A DNA stretch of 54,967 bases from Puia dinghuensis (GTDB taxonomy: Bacteria; Bacteroidota; Bacteroidia; Chitinophagales; Chitinophagaceae), in contig JAMFSL010000107.1 in assembly GCA_026225275.1 (NCBI GenBank), forward strand, positions 1 to 54,967, in the 5' to 3' direction. A model generated the notes under the pieces. The model searched no databases and had not been told where the DNA came from. It worked only from the letters and a program-made list of their open reading frames with translations. How positions within the stretch are numbered: the stretch's first letter is position 1; each line of letters opens with the position of its first letter. Below, piece after piece: positions 6,330-15,482 of the stretch. The position numbers and the translations under genes were made by a program.

Positions 6330-8735
6330 ATGCTTATCCGCAATTATTACCAGACGGCTATCCGCCATATCTCCCGCAGCCGGTTCTATGCCATCCTCAA
6401 TATCGCCGGTCTTTGTATCGGCATCGCCTTCTTTCTACTGATCGCCGCCTTTGGCTGGGGCGAATGGCGCGTCAACCGCGATCTCCGGCATGCCGACAGG
6501 CAGTATTTTCTCAGCAGCAAATGGAAAGACCCCGGCATGGGTATCGATTTCACTACGCTGGGGCCGCTGGCCCTGGCACTCCGGGAAAATTATCCTACCC
6601 TGGTAGCGAATTACTATCGCTGGGATGGGATCACTTGCAACGTTTCGTTAGGTGACCAGCATTACCGTGAAAGTGTCCAGATGGGGGACAGCACCATGTT
6701 TAGTATGTATGGATTCAAGCTGCTACAGGGCGATGGCCGGACCGCATTGAACCATCCCTTTACTGTCGTGATCAGGTCCAGTGAAGCCATCAAATACTTC
6801 GGTCGTACCGATGTCGTCGGGCGCTCCCTGTCGATCGCCAATTTCTCCGGTGGCAGCCAGGCGTTCAAGATCACCGGCGTCATGGAAGAACCGACGCGCA
6901 ATTCCGTGACCCGGCTGAATGATGATAATAATAACCAATTCTACATCTCATCTCTCAACCAGAACTACTTCAACCGCAAAATGGACTGGCCCAATATCTA
7001 TATCGCCAGTTATATCGAATTGCAGCCCGGTGTCACACCGGAGCAGCTGGCGGCCCCGATCAGCCATCTGATCAAGGCCAATGCACCGCCGGCGATCGCA
7101 GCTAACCTGCAGGTGGTTCCCCGCCCGCTGACGGACTATTACCTGGCAGGCCCGGTAAAAAAGATGCTGGCTACATTGTTCTATATTGCCGGATTCATCC
7201 TGCTCATGGCCGTCATCAATTTCGTTAACCTAGCCGTCAGCAGATCGGCATCCCGGATGAAAGAGATCGGCATCCGGAAAGTGCTGGGCGGCGTACGCCG
7301 GCAGCTGATCGGACAATTTCTGACTGAGTCTGTGCTGCTCACGGTGCTGGCCAGTGTATTGGCGCTGGTGATGTATACCTTTTTGATTCCATTGGTCTCC
7401 GGCATGCTGGGTAGCCAATTGCCGGGCCTGAGCGCCATGCCGGCATTGACCTGGGTGCTGTTGCCGGTATTCGTGCTGTTGCTGGGCACACTGGCCGGCA
7501 CATATCCCGCCTTTGTATTGTCTTCCCAGTCGTCGGTCGATTCATTGAAAGGCAAAGGCGGATCGGTGAAAGAACATACGACATTGAGAAAAGGGTTAGT
7601 CGGTTTCCAATTCGCCATTGCCATGCTCGCTTTGGTTGGGACGATCATCGTTTCACAACAGATCCGGCTGTTCTTCAGCGACCGACTGGGATACGACAAA
7701 GAATATGTTGTGGCAGCGCAGCTGCCACGGGACTGGAGCCTGAAGGGCGAGCAGCATATGGAGACTATTCGCGCCATTTTTGCGGATATGCCTGCTTTAA
7801 AGGAGGCGGCATTATCCTATGAAATTCCCAATGGAAATAACGGCGGCAGCCGCGGTGTTTACCGGGAGGGCGGCGACTCGACCCGCGCAGTCGTTACGCA
7901 ACAGTTTAGTGCCGATGAGCATTATGCAGCCACCTATCAGATCCCGATGGCGGCGGGTACGTTCTTCCATGCGCCAGGTGAAAGTGCAGACCAGGATTCG
8001 TTGCGGGTAGTGATCAATGAAACGGAGGCCCGGGCCCTGGGATGGCAGCAGCCGGTCGAAGCTGTCGGCCGGCGGGTCAGATTATTCGGTGGACCTGCAA
8101 CCTTCACTGTAGCAGGTGTCGTGAAAGACTTTCATTTCGATGGCATGGGGGCGCCGGTCGCGCCGCAGCTGTTCATGCACGTAAGCATGACCTATGTCTA
8201 TCGATTTATGTCCTTCAAATTGAGACCGGGCAATATCACAGCTGCATTGGGCGACCTTCAAAAACAATGGCGCCGGCTTATGCCGGAAGCACCGTTCGAA
8301 TATAAGTTCATGGACGAGTCTTTGGCGGTTATTTATAGCGCCGAGCTGCGCCTGCAAAAAGCAGCCAATGTGGCGACCACGCTCTCGCTGGTCATCGTGG
8401 TCATGGGCATTATCGGGCTCCTTTCCCTCAGCATACAGAAGCGTACAAAAGAGATCGCTATTCGCAAAGTCATCGGCGCCAGCGTCCCCGGTATCATCCG
8501 GCTATTCGTAAAAGAATACCTACCATTGCTGCTGGCGGCTGGCCTGGTCGCCAGTCCGTTGGCCTGGTGGATGTTGCAGCACTGGCTGGACGATTATGCG
8601 ACGCGAATCACGATCACCGTATGGCCGTTTGCGTTGGCATTAGGTGGACTGGTCGTACTGATGGTTATGCTGATCGCGGCGCAGACCACGAAGGCGGCAT
8701 TAGCCAATCCGGTCAACAGCCTAAAAGCAGAATAA
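6330..8735 (+). CDS. MacB-like ABC transporter permease (two FtsX domains)
   Basis: The 801-residue membrane protein has the double FtsX layout common in Bacteroidota. An N-terminal helix (about residues 20-42) is followed by a large periplasmic MacB-like core, three helices from about residue 280 with the coupling-helix motif SRMKEIGIRKVLGG, a second periplasmic region, and three C-terminal helices with a second motif QKRTKEIAIRKVIGAS. There is no ATPase domain and no ABC ATPase gene nearby. Proteins of this type act with a separate MacB/LolD-like ATPase in mechanotransmission across the envelope, for export of peptides, lipids or antibiotics. The substrate cannot be read. The gene has a truncated paralogue 440 bases upstream. 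Confidence 0.9.
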   Translation: MLIRNYYQTAIRHISRSRFYAILNIAGLCIGIAFFLLIAAFGWGEWRVNRDLRHADRQYFLSSKWKDPGMGIDFTTLGPLALALRENYPTLVANYYRWDGITCNVSLGDQHYRESVQMGDSTMFSMYGFKLLQGDGRTALNHPFTVVIRSSEAIKYFGRTDVVGRSLSIANFSGGSQAFKITGVMEEPTRNSVTRLNDDNNNQFYISSLNQNYFNRKMDWPNIYIASYIELQPGVTPEQLAAPISHLIKANAPPAIAANLQVVPRPLTDYYLAGPVKKMLATLFYIAGFILLMAVINFVNLAVSRSASRMKEIGIRKVLGGVRRQLIGQFLTESVLLTVLASVLALVMYTFLIPLVSGMLGSQLPGLSAMPALTWVLLPVFVLLLGTLAGTYPAFVLSSQSSVDSLKGKGGSVKEHTTLRKGLVGFQFAIAMLALVGTIIVSQQIRLFFSDRLGYDKEYVVAAQLPRDWSLKGEQHMETIRAIFADMPALKEAALSYEIPNGNNGGSRGVYREGGDSTRAVVTQQFSADEHYAATYQIPMAAGTFFHAPGESADQDSLRVVINETEARALGWQQPVEAVGRRVRLFGGPATFTVAGVVKDFHFDGMGAPVAPQLFMHVSMTYVYRFMSFKLRPGNITAALGDLQKQWRRLMPEAPFEYKFMDESLAVIYSAELRLQKAANVATTLSLVIVVMGIIGLLSLSIQKRTKEIAIRKVIGASVPGIIRLFVKEYLPLLLAAGLVASPLAWWMLQHWLDDYATRITITVWPFALALGGLVVLMVMLIAAQTTKAALANPVNSLKAE

Positions 8736-8739
8736 ATTT

Positions 8740-9444
8740 TTATAAGCGCATTTCCACCCCTGCACGGATTTGGATGGATCCGATGGCATAATGATAGGGG
8801 ACATCGGCGTCGACGCTTGTGCCTCCGTCAATAAAGACGTGGGAAACCGGACTGCTCTCTGTATAGCCAGCCGTCGTTGTCAGGGAAAATTTAGATGACA
8901 GCTTCCATTTCAGCCCGGCATCAGCCTGGTAGCAGAAGGTCCAGGGCAAGGTTTGTGAATTTTCAGTGCTGGCGATACTGTTCATTACTACGGGGATGCT
9001 TGTTTTCAACAGTCCGCCCAAAGCCCGAATTTGCAGGGAGAGGCGACTATGTGTAGAAAAGGGATGGGCATAGCTGATTCCTGTCAATAACCGGACGATG
9101 TTCCAGGTGTGGCTAGGAGGGGGGGCAACGAGTATGTAAGGATCGATCAGGATGGTAGGATTATTATAAGGCTGCTGGGGGATTTTTTGTTTATTTTCCT
9201 GCCATCCTGCCATAGCCACTAGGCCAAAGGACGGGTTCAGCCGGTAACCACCCGTCAGTTCGGCTCCCACACCGGTCAGGGCATAGCCCGATCTCAGGTC
9301 ACTCGTGTTTTCATCTGTAAATTTACCGGTCGGAAAAGACGGTCCGGCGGACAACCCGATGGACCAACGCGAAAAGGTTTCCTGGGCTTGTGATCTGGAA
9401 AGGAAAAGGATCGCTATACAGAGCAGTGGGAAGATCTTTTTCAT
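8740..9444 (-). CDS. Outer-membrane beta-barrel protein
   Basis: The start is placed at MKKIFPLLC, which gives a clean signal peptide (KKIFPLLCIAILFLSRSQAQ); an upstream in-frame ATG would add ten hydrophilic residues ahead of it. The 234-residue product alternates hydrophobic and polar residues as in an outer-membrane barrel: WSIGLSAGPSFPTGKF, AELTGGYRLNPSFGLVAMAGW, LKWKLSSKFSLTTTAGYTE and a final strand GSIQIRAGVEMRL. This matches the small porin-like/OmpW-like barrels frequent in Bacteroidota. No ligand or function can be proposed. The gene is convergent with the permease, whose stop is 4 bases away. Confidence 0.75.
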   Translation of the reverse strand: MKKIFPLLCIAILFLSRSQAQETFSRWSIGLSAGPSFPTGKFTDENTSDLRSGYALTGVGAELTGGYRLNPSFGLVAMAGWQENKQKIPQQPYNNPTILIDPYILVAPPPSHTWNIVRLLTGISYAHPFSTHSRLSLQIRALGGLLKTSIPVVMNSIASTENSQTLPWTFCYQADAGLKWKLSSKFSLTTTAGYTESSPVSHVFIDGGTSVDADVPYHYAIGSIQIRAGVEMRL

Positions 9445-9516
9445 GGAAAGGGCGGCTTTATCATCCGATGACAAAAGATTGTGGGGTAACGTTGCATTAT
9501 GTTTTGGTAAACAGGC

Positions 9517-10527
9517 TCAGCCCATCCAGGTATTCCCCAGCCAGCCGAAGAGTTCCATCATCCAGGCCAGGCCAAGGTGTACGATCAGTCCGCCCAGGAT
9601 CGACCGGGTGCGGTAGGCCAGTACGCCCAGCATTAGTCCGCCAAAGAAAGAGGTGATACATTCACCGAGGGGTTTGCCGAAATGGATGGTACAATAAAAG
9701 GCGGCCATGGGTAAGATGGCCTGCTCGCCGGCATAACGTACCAGTCCGATGACCAGCAGGCCGCGGAAGAAGAGCTCGATACTCAGGAAGTCCATCCCAT
9801 AGGATAGTTCATAGGCCAGTTTCCATGGCCATACCGGTCTGGCATAACCGTCCAGGAAAGCCAGGTATTTGACCCTGGGATAATAATGCAGGAAGTCTGG
9901 CCGGGTAGCGGCCAGTGCCACCACCGGCATCAGCATGAGCAGGAGCCAGAAATAAGGTCGTGCGTCGAAACCTTTCGTCGTCAGGCCTGTCGATTGCAGG
10001 AGGCTGTCTCCTTGCAGCAGTCCCGCCGTCCAACAGATGAACAGCAGGCAGAAGAGAAGTAATAATTTGGCGGGCAGTTGCAGTACGATCGGCCAGTAAC
10101 GGGTCCATGGCTGGCCGAGGCTCTTTGGCAGGAGCAGGTCAATGTTCCAATGGATCATCTTTGCCGCGAAGAAGAGGACAGCTGCCAGGAGCAGCATCAG
10201 CAGGCGGCGGGGTTGAAAAAAGCGCGGCGATCCGGCGGCTTTTTCCGGAATATCAACTGGTTCCTTCGATGTGCCAGCCGGTTTCCCCGATGCATCAGCC
10301 GGTTTCCCCCATTCATATTGCAATCCCCAGGCTAATGCGATGACGGCGCCAAAGAAGAGGACGAACGCGCCATAGGCGGCATACCAGGGGAGGTCCTGGA
10401 TACGGCGTTCAATGCCTATACTATAGTTAGCATAAACCAGAGAAGCGATAAATGCGATGGTGACAAAGAGAGCCGGGCGGGAAGTGCTGCGATAATAATC
10501 GGTGAAATAACGGATAAAAGCACGCAT
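9517..10527 (-). CDS. CPBP (Rce1-like) intramembrane metalloprotease family protein
   Basis: The 336-residue protein has about eight membrane segments. The last third holds the CPBP pattern: IELFFRGLL (in place of the usual EExxxR), CTIHFGKPLGE with a conserved His, and GGLMLGVLAYRTRSILGGLIVHLGLAW with the second His. The first Glu of EExxxR is Ile here, while the second Glu and the Arg are kept, so activity may be reduced or the metal site altered. A hydrophilic insert of simple Pro/Lys/Gly composition lies near residues 70-100. The ATG overlaps the plsX stop by one base (TGATG), so the gene is translationally coupled to plsX. Confidence 0.78.
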   Translation of the reverse strand: MRAFIRYFTDYYRSTSRPALFVTIAFIASLVYANYSIGIERRIQDLPWYAAYGAFVLFFGAVIALAWGLQYEWGKPADASGKPAGTSKEPVDIPEKAAGSPRFFQPRRLLMLLLAAVLFFAAKMIHWNIDLLLPKSLGQPWTRYWPIVLQLPAKLLLLFCLLFICWTAGLLQGDSLLQSTGLTTKGFDARPYFWLLLMLMPVVALAATRPDFLHYYPRVKYLAFLDGYARPVWPWKLAYELSYGMDFLSIELFFRGLLVIGLVRYAGEQAILPMAAFYCTIHFGKPLGECITSFFGGLMLGVLAYRTRSILGGLIVHLGLAWMMELFGWLGNTWMG

Positions 10528-11468
10528 CAGGAAAGGAAGAGTTCTTTCATTTTGCCTAGCAGATCAGTTTCGAGCATTTTTTGGGCCAGCCGAAACATAT
10601 TCAAGAAAGACCTGCTTTTTGAGATACCATGACCGATGATCACCGGTTTGGTCACTCCGAGGAGGGGTGTACCGCCATAATATTCGAAATCGAAACGGTC
10701 GAAGTATTCGCTGTCGATCTTCTGGTTACGGGCAATCCCATGGAGTGATTCGGCCAGTTTCAGGATCACGTTACCGGTAAAGCCTTCGCAGACCATTACG
10801 TCGGCCTTGTCGATCAGCAGGTCACGGCCTTCGATATTGCCGATAAAGTGGATCCGAGACTCGGCTTTCAGCAGCGGATAAGCGGCCTGGGTGAGGATAT
10901 TGCCCTTGCCTTCTTCCTCGCCGATATTCAGCAGTCCAACGCGGGGTTGGGGGATGCCTAAAATATGTTGGGCATACAATGAGCCCAGGATGGCGAATTG
11001 ATGAAGATTTTCCGGTTTACAGTCGGCATTCAGGCCTACGTCCAGCAGGACGCCGGTCTTACCATTCTCTTTGGGAAGGACGGTAGAAATGGTTGGACGC
11101 TGGATGCCTTCGATAGGCTTAAGGCCATAGAGTGCGCCCACGAGCATGGCGCCGGTATTTCCTGCGCTGATAAAGGCATCCATTTTACCGGCGGCCAGTA
11201 ATCGATAGCCGATGGCAATCGAGGATTGTTGTTTTTCCTTTAAGGCCTTAGTGGGATGTTCGTTCATTTCAATCACCTGGCTGGCGTGAACAATGCGAAC
11301 GGATTCTGCGGGAATAGCATATTCCTGCAACAGCGGCCTGATTTGATTTTCATCTCCTACCAGCCAAAGCAGGGTAGAGGATGTCGATTCCTTCAGGTAC
11401 AGTTGCACGCCTCTGACCGTTTCCAGCGGTGAGAAGTCTCCCCCCATCATGTCTAAACCGATGTTCAT
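10527..11468 (-). CDS. plsX: Phosphate acyltransferase PlsX
   Basis: The 313-residue protein has the usual PlsX length. It opens with NIGLDMMGGDFSP, continues with VHASQVIEMNEHPTKALKEK and the GNTGAMLVGALY motif, and ends with GGTPLLGVTKPVIIGHGIS. PlsX makes acyl-phosphate from acyl-ACP, the donor for PlsY in phospholipid synthesis, at the inner face of the membrane. It lies 40 bases after rpmF, the widespread yceD-rpmF-plsX order. fabH, often next, is absent and a CPBP protease follows. Confidence 0.95.
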   Translation of the reverse strand: MNIGLDMMGGDFSPLETVRGVQLYLKESTSSTLLWLVGDENQIRPLLQEYAIPAESVRIVHASQVIEMNEHPTKALKEKQQSSIAIGYRLLAAGKMDAFISAGNTGAMLVGALYGLKPIEGIQRPTISTVLPKENGKTGVLLDVGLNADCKPENLHQFAILGSLYAQHILGIPQPRVGLLNIGEEEGKGNILTQAAYPLLKAESRIHFIGNIEGRDLLIDKADVMVCEGFTGNVILKLAESLHGIARNQKIDSEYFDRFDFEYYGGTPLLGVTKPVIIGHGISKSRSFLNMFRLAQKMLETDLLGKMKELFLS

Positions 11469-11508
11469 TAGAAGGCACAGGGTTTTCGCGATCGCCTACT
11501 TAATCGCC

Positions 11509-11700
11509 TCACTTAATCGGAGATGTCTCAGCGACAACTTTTCCCTTGTAGAACAATTTCCCTTCGCTCGTATGGGCGCGATGGCGAACGTGTATTTCAC
11601 CGGTGGTGCTGTCCTTGCTCAACGTCACTTTCTCAGCCTTATAATGCGTCCTTCTCTTGGCGCTGCGTTGCTGGGAATGTCTTCTTTTCGGATTTGGCAT
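11509..11700 (-). CDS. rpmF: 50S ribosomal protein L32
   Basis: The 63-residue basic protein begins MPNPKRRHSQQRSAKRR and carries the HYKAEK and HRAHTSEGKLFYKGK segments typical of Bacteroidota L32. The CxxC zinc-binding pairs seen in some L32 proteins are absent, so this is a zinc-free form. It sits between yceD and plsX in the common ribosome/lipid operon. Confidence 0.95.
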   Translation of the reverse strand: MPNPKRRHSQQRSAKRRTHYKAEKVTLSKDSTTGEIHVRHRAHTSEGKLFYKGKVVAETSPIK

Positions 11701-11757
11701 ATCAGTCTATTTTAAGTAACCAGAATTTAGTATATAATAAAGGGACCATCCCTTTCA

Positions 11758-12312
11758 TTAGTTGTTTCCAGGCGGCAGGTCCTTGAATTTCTCCAGTCCT
11801 TTCCACAGTGGATTTCCAGATGGCGCTTTCTCTTCTTCCAGTTTCTTCAGCATTGCCAGCACTTCCTTATTGCAGTGCGGGCCGCCCATTTCTTCCGGTT
11901 TGCACATCCTTTGCATCGGAATACTGAGGTTGATGAACTCATAGATCCAGTCGGAGAGATGCAAATGGCTCTCACCTTTGGATATATAATATACGTCCGG
12001 ATCTTCTTCCTGCTGGTTCATGATATCCGGGTCTTCGACGAGCTTGACCAGAATATTGAATTCATCCCACAGATCCAGCGGCAGTACATTGCCGCACCGG
12101 TCGCAGTCGATCTCGATCTTGCCAGTGATCTCGAACTTTAACAGCATAAAGCTGTTCTTTTTGTCGAGTGCCAGCTTTACCTGGGCGTCACAATGACGAA
12201 AATCCTGCTGCTGGTACGCCTCAAAGAACCTATCCGTAATCCGGTAGTTAAAATCATGAATACCAGCCTTAAGGCCCACAAACGCTATTTCAAATTCCCG
12301 GCGGCTGCTCAT
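11758..12312 (-). CDS. yceD: DUF177/YceD family protein
   Basis: The 184-residue protein fits the DUF177 family that precedes rpmF in most bacteria. The core is FEITGKIEIDCDRCGNVLPLD followed by acidic residues and YEFINLSIPMQR; a pair of cysteines in DCDRCG plus C in CKPEEMGGPHCN could bind zinc. YceD homologues are linked to 23S rRNA processing or accumulation and to expression of L32. The start at 12312 lies 22 bases downstream of a TACCTTTG box, and 57 bases separate it from rpmF. Confidence 0.88.
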   Translation of the reverse strand: MSSRREFEIAFVGLKAGIHDFNYRITDRFFEAYQQQDFRHCDAQVKLALDKKNSFMLLKFEITGKIEIDCDRCGNVLPLDLWDEFNILVKLVEDPDIMNQQEEDPDVYYISKGESHLHLSDWIYEFINLSIPMQRMCKPEEMGGPHCNKEVLAMLKKLEEEKAPSGNPLWKGLEKFKDLPPGNN

Positions 12313-12333
12313 GAGTGCTTTTTAAAGAGCTTG

Positions 12334-12341
12334 CAAAGGTA
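12334..12341 (-). promoter_or_regulatory. Bacteroidota -7 box for the yceD-rpmF-plsX operon
   Basis: On the minus strand this reads TACCTTTG, an exact TAnnTTTG match. It ends 21 bases before the yceD ATG, so transcription should start near 12328. Confidence 0.6.
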
Positions 12342-12417
12342 TGGATATTTTATTAAAAAGTGGAAAAAACCTCGCAAAAGGTAATCCCGAATGATACATC
12401 TGCGAAAATATGCTTAA

Positions 12418-12446
12418 TTGCCCGCTTGCGGTGGGAATGATTTTTG
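12418..12446 (+). promoter_or_regulatory. Candidate promoter for the small hypothetical gene
   Basis: TTG (12418-12420) is followed after 18 bases by GATTTTTG (12439-12446), which matches TAnnTTTG at all fixed positions but the first. It lies inside the 5' extension of the longest reading frame, and so supports the downstream ATG at 12461. Confidence 0.4.
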
Positions 12447-12460
12447 CCTCTATAGTTAAG

Positions 12461-12721
12461 ATGGAGAATGGAAAGGACACTGCCAGCGTGCAGGATTTGA
12501 GGATAGAGTTGATGGCCGATACCCATCGTTTATTGATAGGGCTGGATAGCGGCGTCTCCGATAGTGTGCTCTACGAGATCTTTTCACGGATTAAGGAAAG
12601 GGAGCACATGCTTATCAAAAAGGCCGGTGTCATGTTATCCCCGGCTATCTGGAACCTTCTTCAATCCCGCTTTTCCAACCGGCGGAAAATAGAAGTGATC
12701 GATACGATTACCCAGCAGTGA
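12461..12721 (+). CDS. Small hypothetical protein upstream of a histidine kinase
   Basis: The 86-residue product (from MENGKDTASV) is not recognised. It is mostly helical, soluble and moderately basic at the end (FSNRRKIEVID). The reading frame is open from 12410, but a promoter-like box at 12439-12446 lies in that extension, so the ATG at 12461 is preferred. The gene stands 76 bases before the orphan histidine kinase, which has its own -7 box. It lacks receiver features, so it is not a disguised partner for the kinase. Confidence 0.5.
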   Translation: MENGKDTASVQDLRIELMADTHRLLIGLDSGVSDSVLYEIFSRIKEREHMLIKKAGVMLSPAIWNLLQSRFSNRRKIEVIDTITQQ

Positions 12722-12779
12722 TGGATAATCATTCTCTTCTTGTGGATTTTTTTCCCCTTAAGGTCTTGTCAACGATTCA

Positions 12780-12787
12780 TAGCTTTG
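12780..12787 (+). promoter_or_regulatory. Bacteroidota -7 box for the orphan histidine kinase
   Basis: TAGCTTTG matches TAnnTTTG exactly and ends 10 bases before the ATG at 12798. This implies a 5' leader of only a few bases. Confidence 0.55.
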
Positions 12788-12797
12788 TCGCCGGAGC

Positions 12798-14081
12798 ATG
12801 AAACTTTTTACCCGATACAGTCGTGTCAATATTATTGCCAGCATCCTGGCCCTGCTGCTGGGCAGTATCGGCTATTATTTTACCGTCCGGTATGTCCTGG
12901 TCCACCAGGTAGATGATACCCTGAAGATCGAAGAAGCGGAGATCATGGATTTTGTACAGACCAGGGACCGGCTGCCGCGGCCGGCCAATTACCGCGATCA
13001 GCAAATATCCTTCCTGCCTGCTGCGGCTCCCGTTACCCGGGCATTCACCGATAGGTCGGGCCCTCCGGCGGAGGACAGTGTACCGTCAGGGCGCGGCAGG
13101 CATCACCGGGACAGAGAGCCTTACCGGCAGCTGATCTTTCCGGTCCATGTCGCAGGTCAGTGGTATACTGCCTCCGTCAGCAAGTCGGAAGAAGAGACGG
13201 AGGATCTACTGGAGCTTATCATGATGATCACCGCCGGGATGATCCTGCTATTGCTGGGCACCCTTTTCCTGGCCAACCGGCTGCTGCTGCGTCGCATCTG
13301 GCAGCCCTTCTATCAAACCCTCGCCGCCATGCGGGCATTCAACCTCTCCAGCCGCAACCCGCTGCCAGCCAGCCATACGGATATCGAGGAATTCAGGAAC
13401 CTCGATGAGGCTACCCGGCAAATGACCCAGCAGATCGTGAAGGATTATGAGATGCTGAAAAATTTCACTGACAATGCCTCCCACGAAATGCAAACCCCGC
13501 TGGCCATCATCAATTCCCGGCTCGACCTGATGATACAGGACCCCGAATTGGGGGTACAGCACCATCGAAACATCCAGGCCATGTATGATGCCATCGGTAG
13601 GCTGCGTCAGCTCAACCAATCCCTCCTGCTGCTGACCAAGATCGAGAACCATCAATTCGAGCATACCGAACCGGTCGACATGGCCCCGCTCATCGAAGAA
13701 AAGCTGGCCCAACTGGAAGATCCCCTCCGGAGCCGTCACCTCATTGTACAAATGGATCTGGACAGGTTGTGGCTGCCGATCAACCATTACCTGGCGGACA
13801 TTCTGTTGAACAATCTGCTGCTCAACGCTATCCGGCACAACCAGGAAGGGGGAGAACTAACGATCCGGCTGCGGGAAACGGGGCTAAGGGTGTGTAATTC
13901 CGGGCCGGCCCTTTCTTTCGATCCCAGCACTATCTTCGACCGCTTCGTCAAGGGCACCCATTCCGGCGGGACGGGCCTGGGCCTGGCTATTGTACGCCAA
14001 ATATGCGATAACTATCATTTTTCGTTGTCTTATACTTACGCCGATCAGCTGCATACGGTGGACATTGGGTTTAGGGGGTAA
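12798..14081 (+). CDS. Membrane sensor histidine kinase (CusS/QseC-like)
   Basis: The 427-residue protein has two membrane helices (about residues 10-30 and 140-162) around a periplasmic sensor of roughly 110 residues, a short HAMP-like linker, a HisKA domain with the His in DNASHEMQTPLAIINSR, an N box (ILLNNLLLNAIRHN) and a G2 box (GGTGLGLAIV). The G1 segment is short and irregular (LRVCNSGPAL instead of a DNGxG motif), as in other Bacteroidota kinases of this type. No response regulator gene adjoins it, which is unusual for this class. The TolC/adaptor/RND genes follow after 87 bases, so control of efflux is a reasonable guess. Confidence 0.85.
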   Translation: MKLFTRYSRVNIIASILALLLGSIGYYFTVRYVLVHQVDDTLKIEEAEIMDFVQTRDRLPRPANYRDQQISFLPAAAPVTRAFTDRSGPPAEDSVPSGRGRHHRDREPYRQLIFPVHVAGQWYTASVSKSEEETEDLLELIMMITAGMILLLLGTLFLANRLLLRRIWQPFYQTLAAMRAFNLSSRNPLPASHTDIEEFRNLDEATRQMTQQIVKDYEMLKNFTDNASHEMQTPLAIINSRLDLMIQDPELGVQHHRNIQAMYDAIGRLRQLNQSLLLLTKIENHQFEHTEPVDMAPLIEEKLAQLEDPLRSRHLIVQMDLDRLWLPINHYLADILLNNLLLNAIRHNQEGGELTIRLRETGLRVCNSGPALSFDPSTIFDRFVKGTHSGGTGLGLAIVRQICDNYHFSLSYTYADQLHTVDIGFRG

Positions 14082-14168
14082 GCTTCGCCAAATGGCTTTC
14101 CTACAGAATGTCGACAAAATGTGGCCATAAGTTTGTGCCTGCCTGACTATCAGTGCCAATTCAAGCCT

Positions 14169-15482
14169 ATGTTTCAAAGTAAGTTATTGGGATTTCATTG
14201 GTTATCCGGCGTGGCCGGCTGGATAGGCCTATTGTTGTTGCTGACAGCCAGTGGGCAGGGGGTGCAGGCGCAGGGCATCGGCGCCACGGGGGCGACCGAC
14301 ACGGCCGCGGCCGATCTCGATTTTTATCTCAATCAGGCGCTGCAAAATAGCCCGTTGCTGAAGGATTACCATAACCAGGTGCTGATGGGAGAGGTGGACA
14401 GCCAACTGGTAAGGGCCAGCTACCGGCCTCAGGTCAATGGCAACAGCACCAATATCTATGCGCCTTCCATCCATGGCTGGGGTTATGACCAGGCTGTCAG
14501 TAACGGCGGCAACTTTACCACCGTCGCAGCCGTCACCCAGACCCTGATCGGTAAGCAACACCTCGACGCTCAGTATGAGACCATCCGATTGCAGAACCAG
14601 GGCCGGGACAACAGCGCCAAAGTATCCGAGCAGGATTTGAAAAAAAGCATCACTACCCAGTATATTACCACTTACGGCGACCTACAGCAATTGACATTCA
14701 ACCGGGAGATCTACGCGTTGCTGGAAAAAGAATCCGGGCTGCTGAAAGACCTGACCGAAAAAAATGTCTACCGCCAGACAGATTACCTGGCCTTTCTCGT
14801 TACCCTCAAACAGGAAGCCCTGCTGCTGCAGGAGTTGATCATCCAGTACCGGAATGATCACGGTACATTGAATTACCTGTGTGGGATCGTCGATACCGCT
14901 GCGACGACTCTCCGGGACCCGGGCATCGAACTGCAGGCCCTGCCCGATGTCACCAATTCTATCTTTTTCCGCCAGTTCCATCTCGACAGCCTGACCATCC
15001 GCAACAGCCGGTCGCTGATCGACTTCAGCTACCGGCCAAAGGCCAACCTGTATGCCGATGGCGGTTATTCGTCCTCACTGATGTACGAGCCCTATAAGAA
15101 CTTTGGTATCAGCTTTGGCATCATGCTGTCGGTACCCATTTATGATGGCCACCAGCGGAGAATGCAATACAGTAAGCTGGACATTCAGGAACGCACGCGC
15201 TCTGGCTATAAGGATTTTTTCGCTCGGCAGTACAGCCAGCAGATCGCTCAGCTGTCACAGCAATTAAAGGCGACGGAAGACCTGATCGGTCAGATCAACG
15301 AGCAGGTTAAGTATTCACAGACGCTGATAGAGGTCAACGGCAAGCTAATGGAGACCGGTGACGCCAGGATCGCTGACTATATTCTCGCGCTCAGCAGCTA
15401 TCTCAATGCGAAGAACCTCCTGACGCAGAACAATATTACCCGTTTGCAGATCATCAATCAAATCAACTATTGGAATCGATGA
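14169..15482 (+). CDS. TolC-family outer-membrane efflux protein
   Basis: The start is set at MFQSKLLGFHW (14169), giving a 437-residue protein with a signal peptide that ends around GQGVQAQ; the frame is open to 14121 without signal character. The mature protein has the long helical repeats of the OEP/TolC family, for example LDFYLNQALQNSPLLKDYHN near the start and a second half beginning SLTIRNSRSLIDFSYRPKANLYADG. It would form the outer-membrane exit duct of the tripartite pump made with the next two genes. Its TGA overlaps the adaptor ATG (ATGA). Confidence 0.87.
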   Translation: MFQSKLLGFHWLSGVAGWIGLLLLLTASGQGVQAQGIGATGATDTAAADLDFYLNQALQNSPLLKDYHNQVLMGEVDSQLVRASYRPQVNGNSTNIYAPSIHGWGYDQAVSNGGNFTTVAAVTQTLIGKQHLDAQYETIRLQNQGRDNSAKVSEQDLKKSITTQYITTYGDLQQLTFNREIYALLEKESGLLKDLTEKNVYRQTDYLAFLVTLKQEALLLQELIIQYRNDHGTLNYLCGIVDTAATTLRDPGIELQALPDVTNSIFFRQFHLDSLTIRNSRSLIDFSYRPKANLYADGGYSSSLMYEPYKNFGISFGIMLSVPIYDGHQRRMQYSKLDIQERTRSGYKDFFARQYSQQIAQLSQQLKATEDLIGQINEQVKYSQTLIEVNGKLMETGDARIADYILALSSYLNAKNLLTQNNITRLQIINQINYWNR

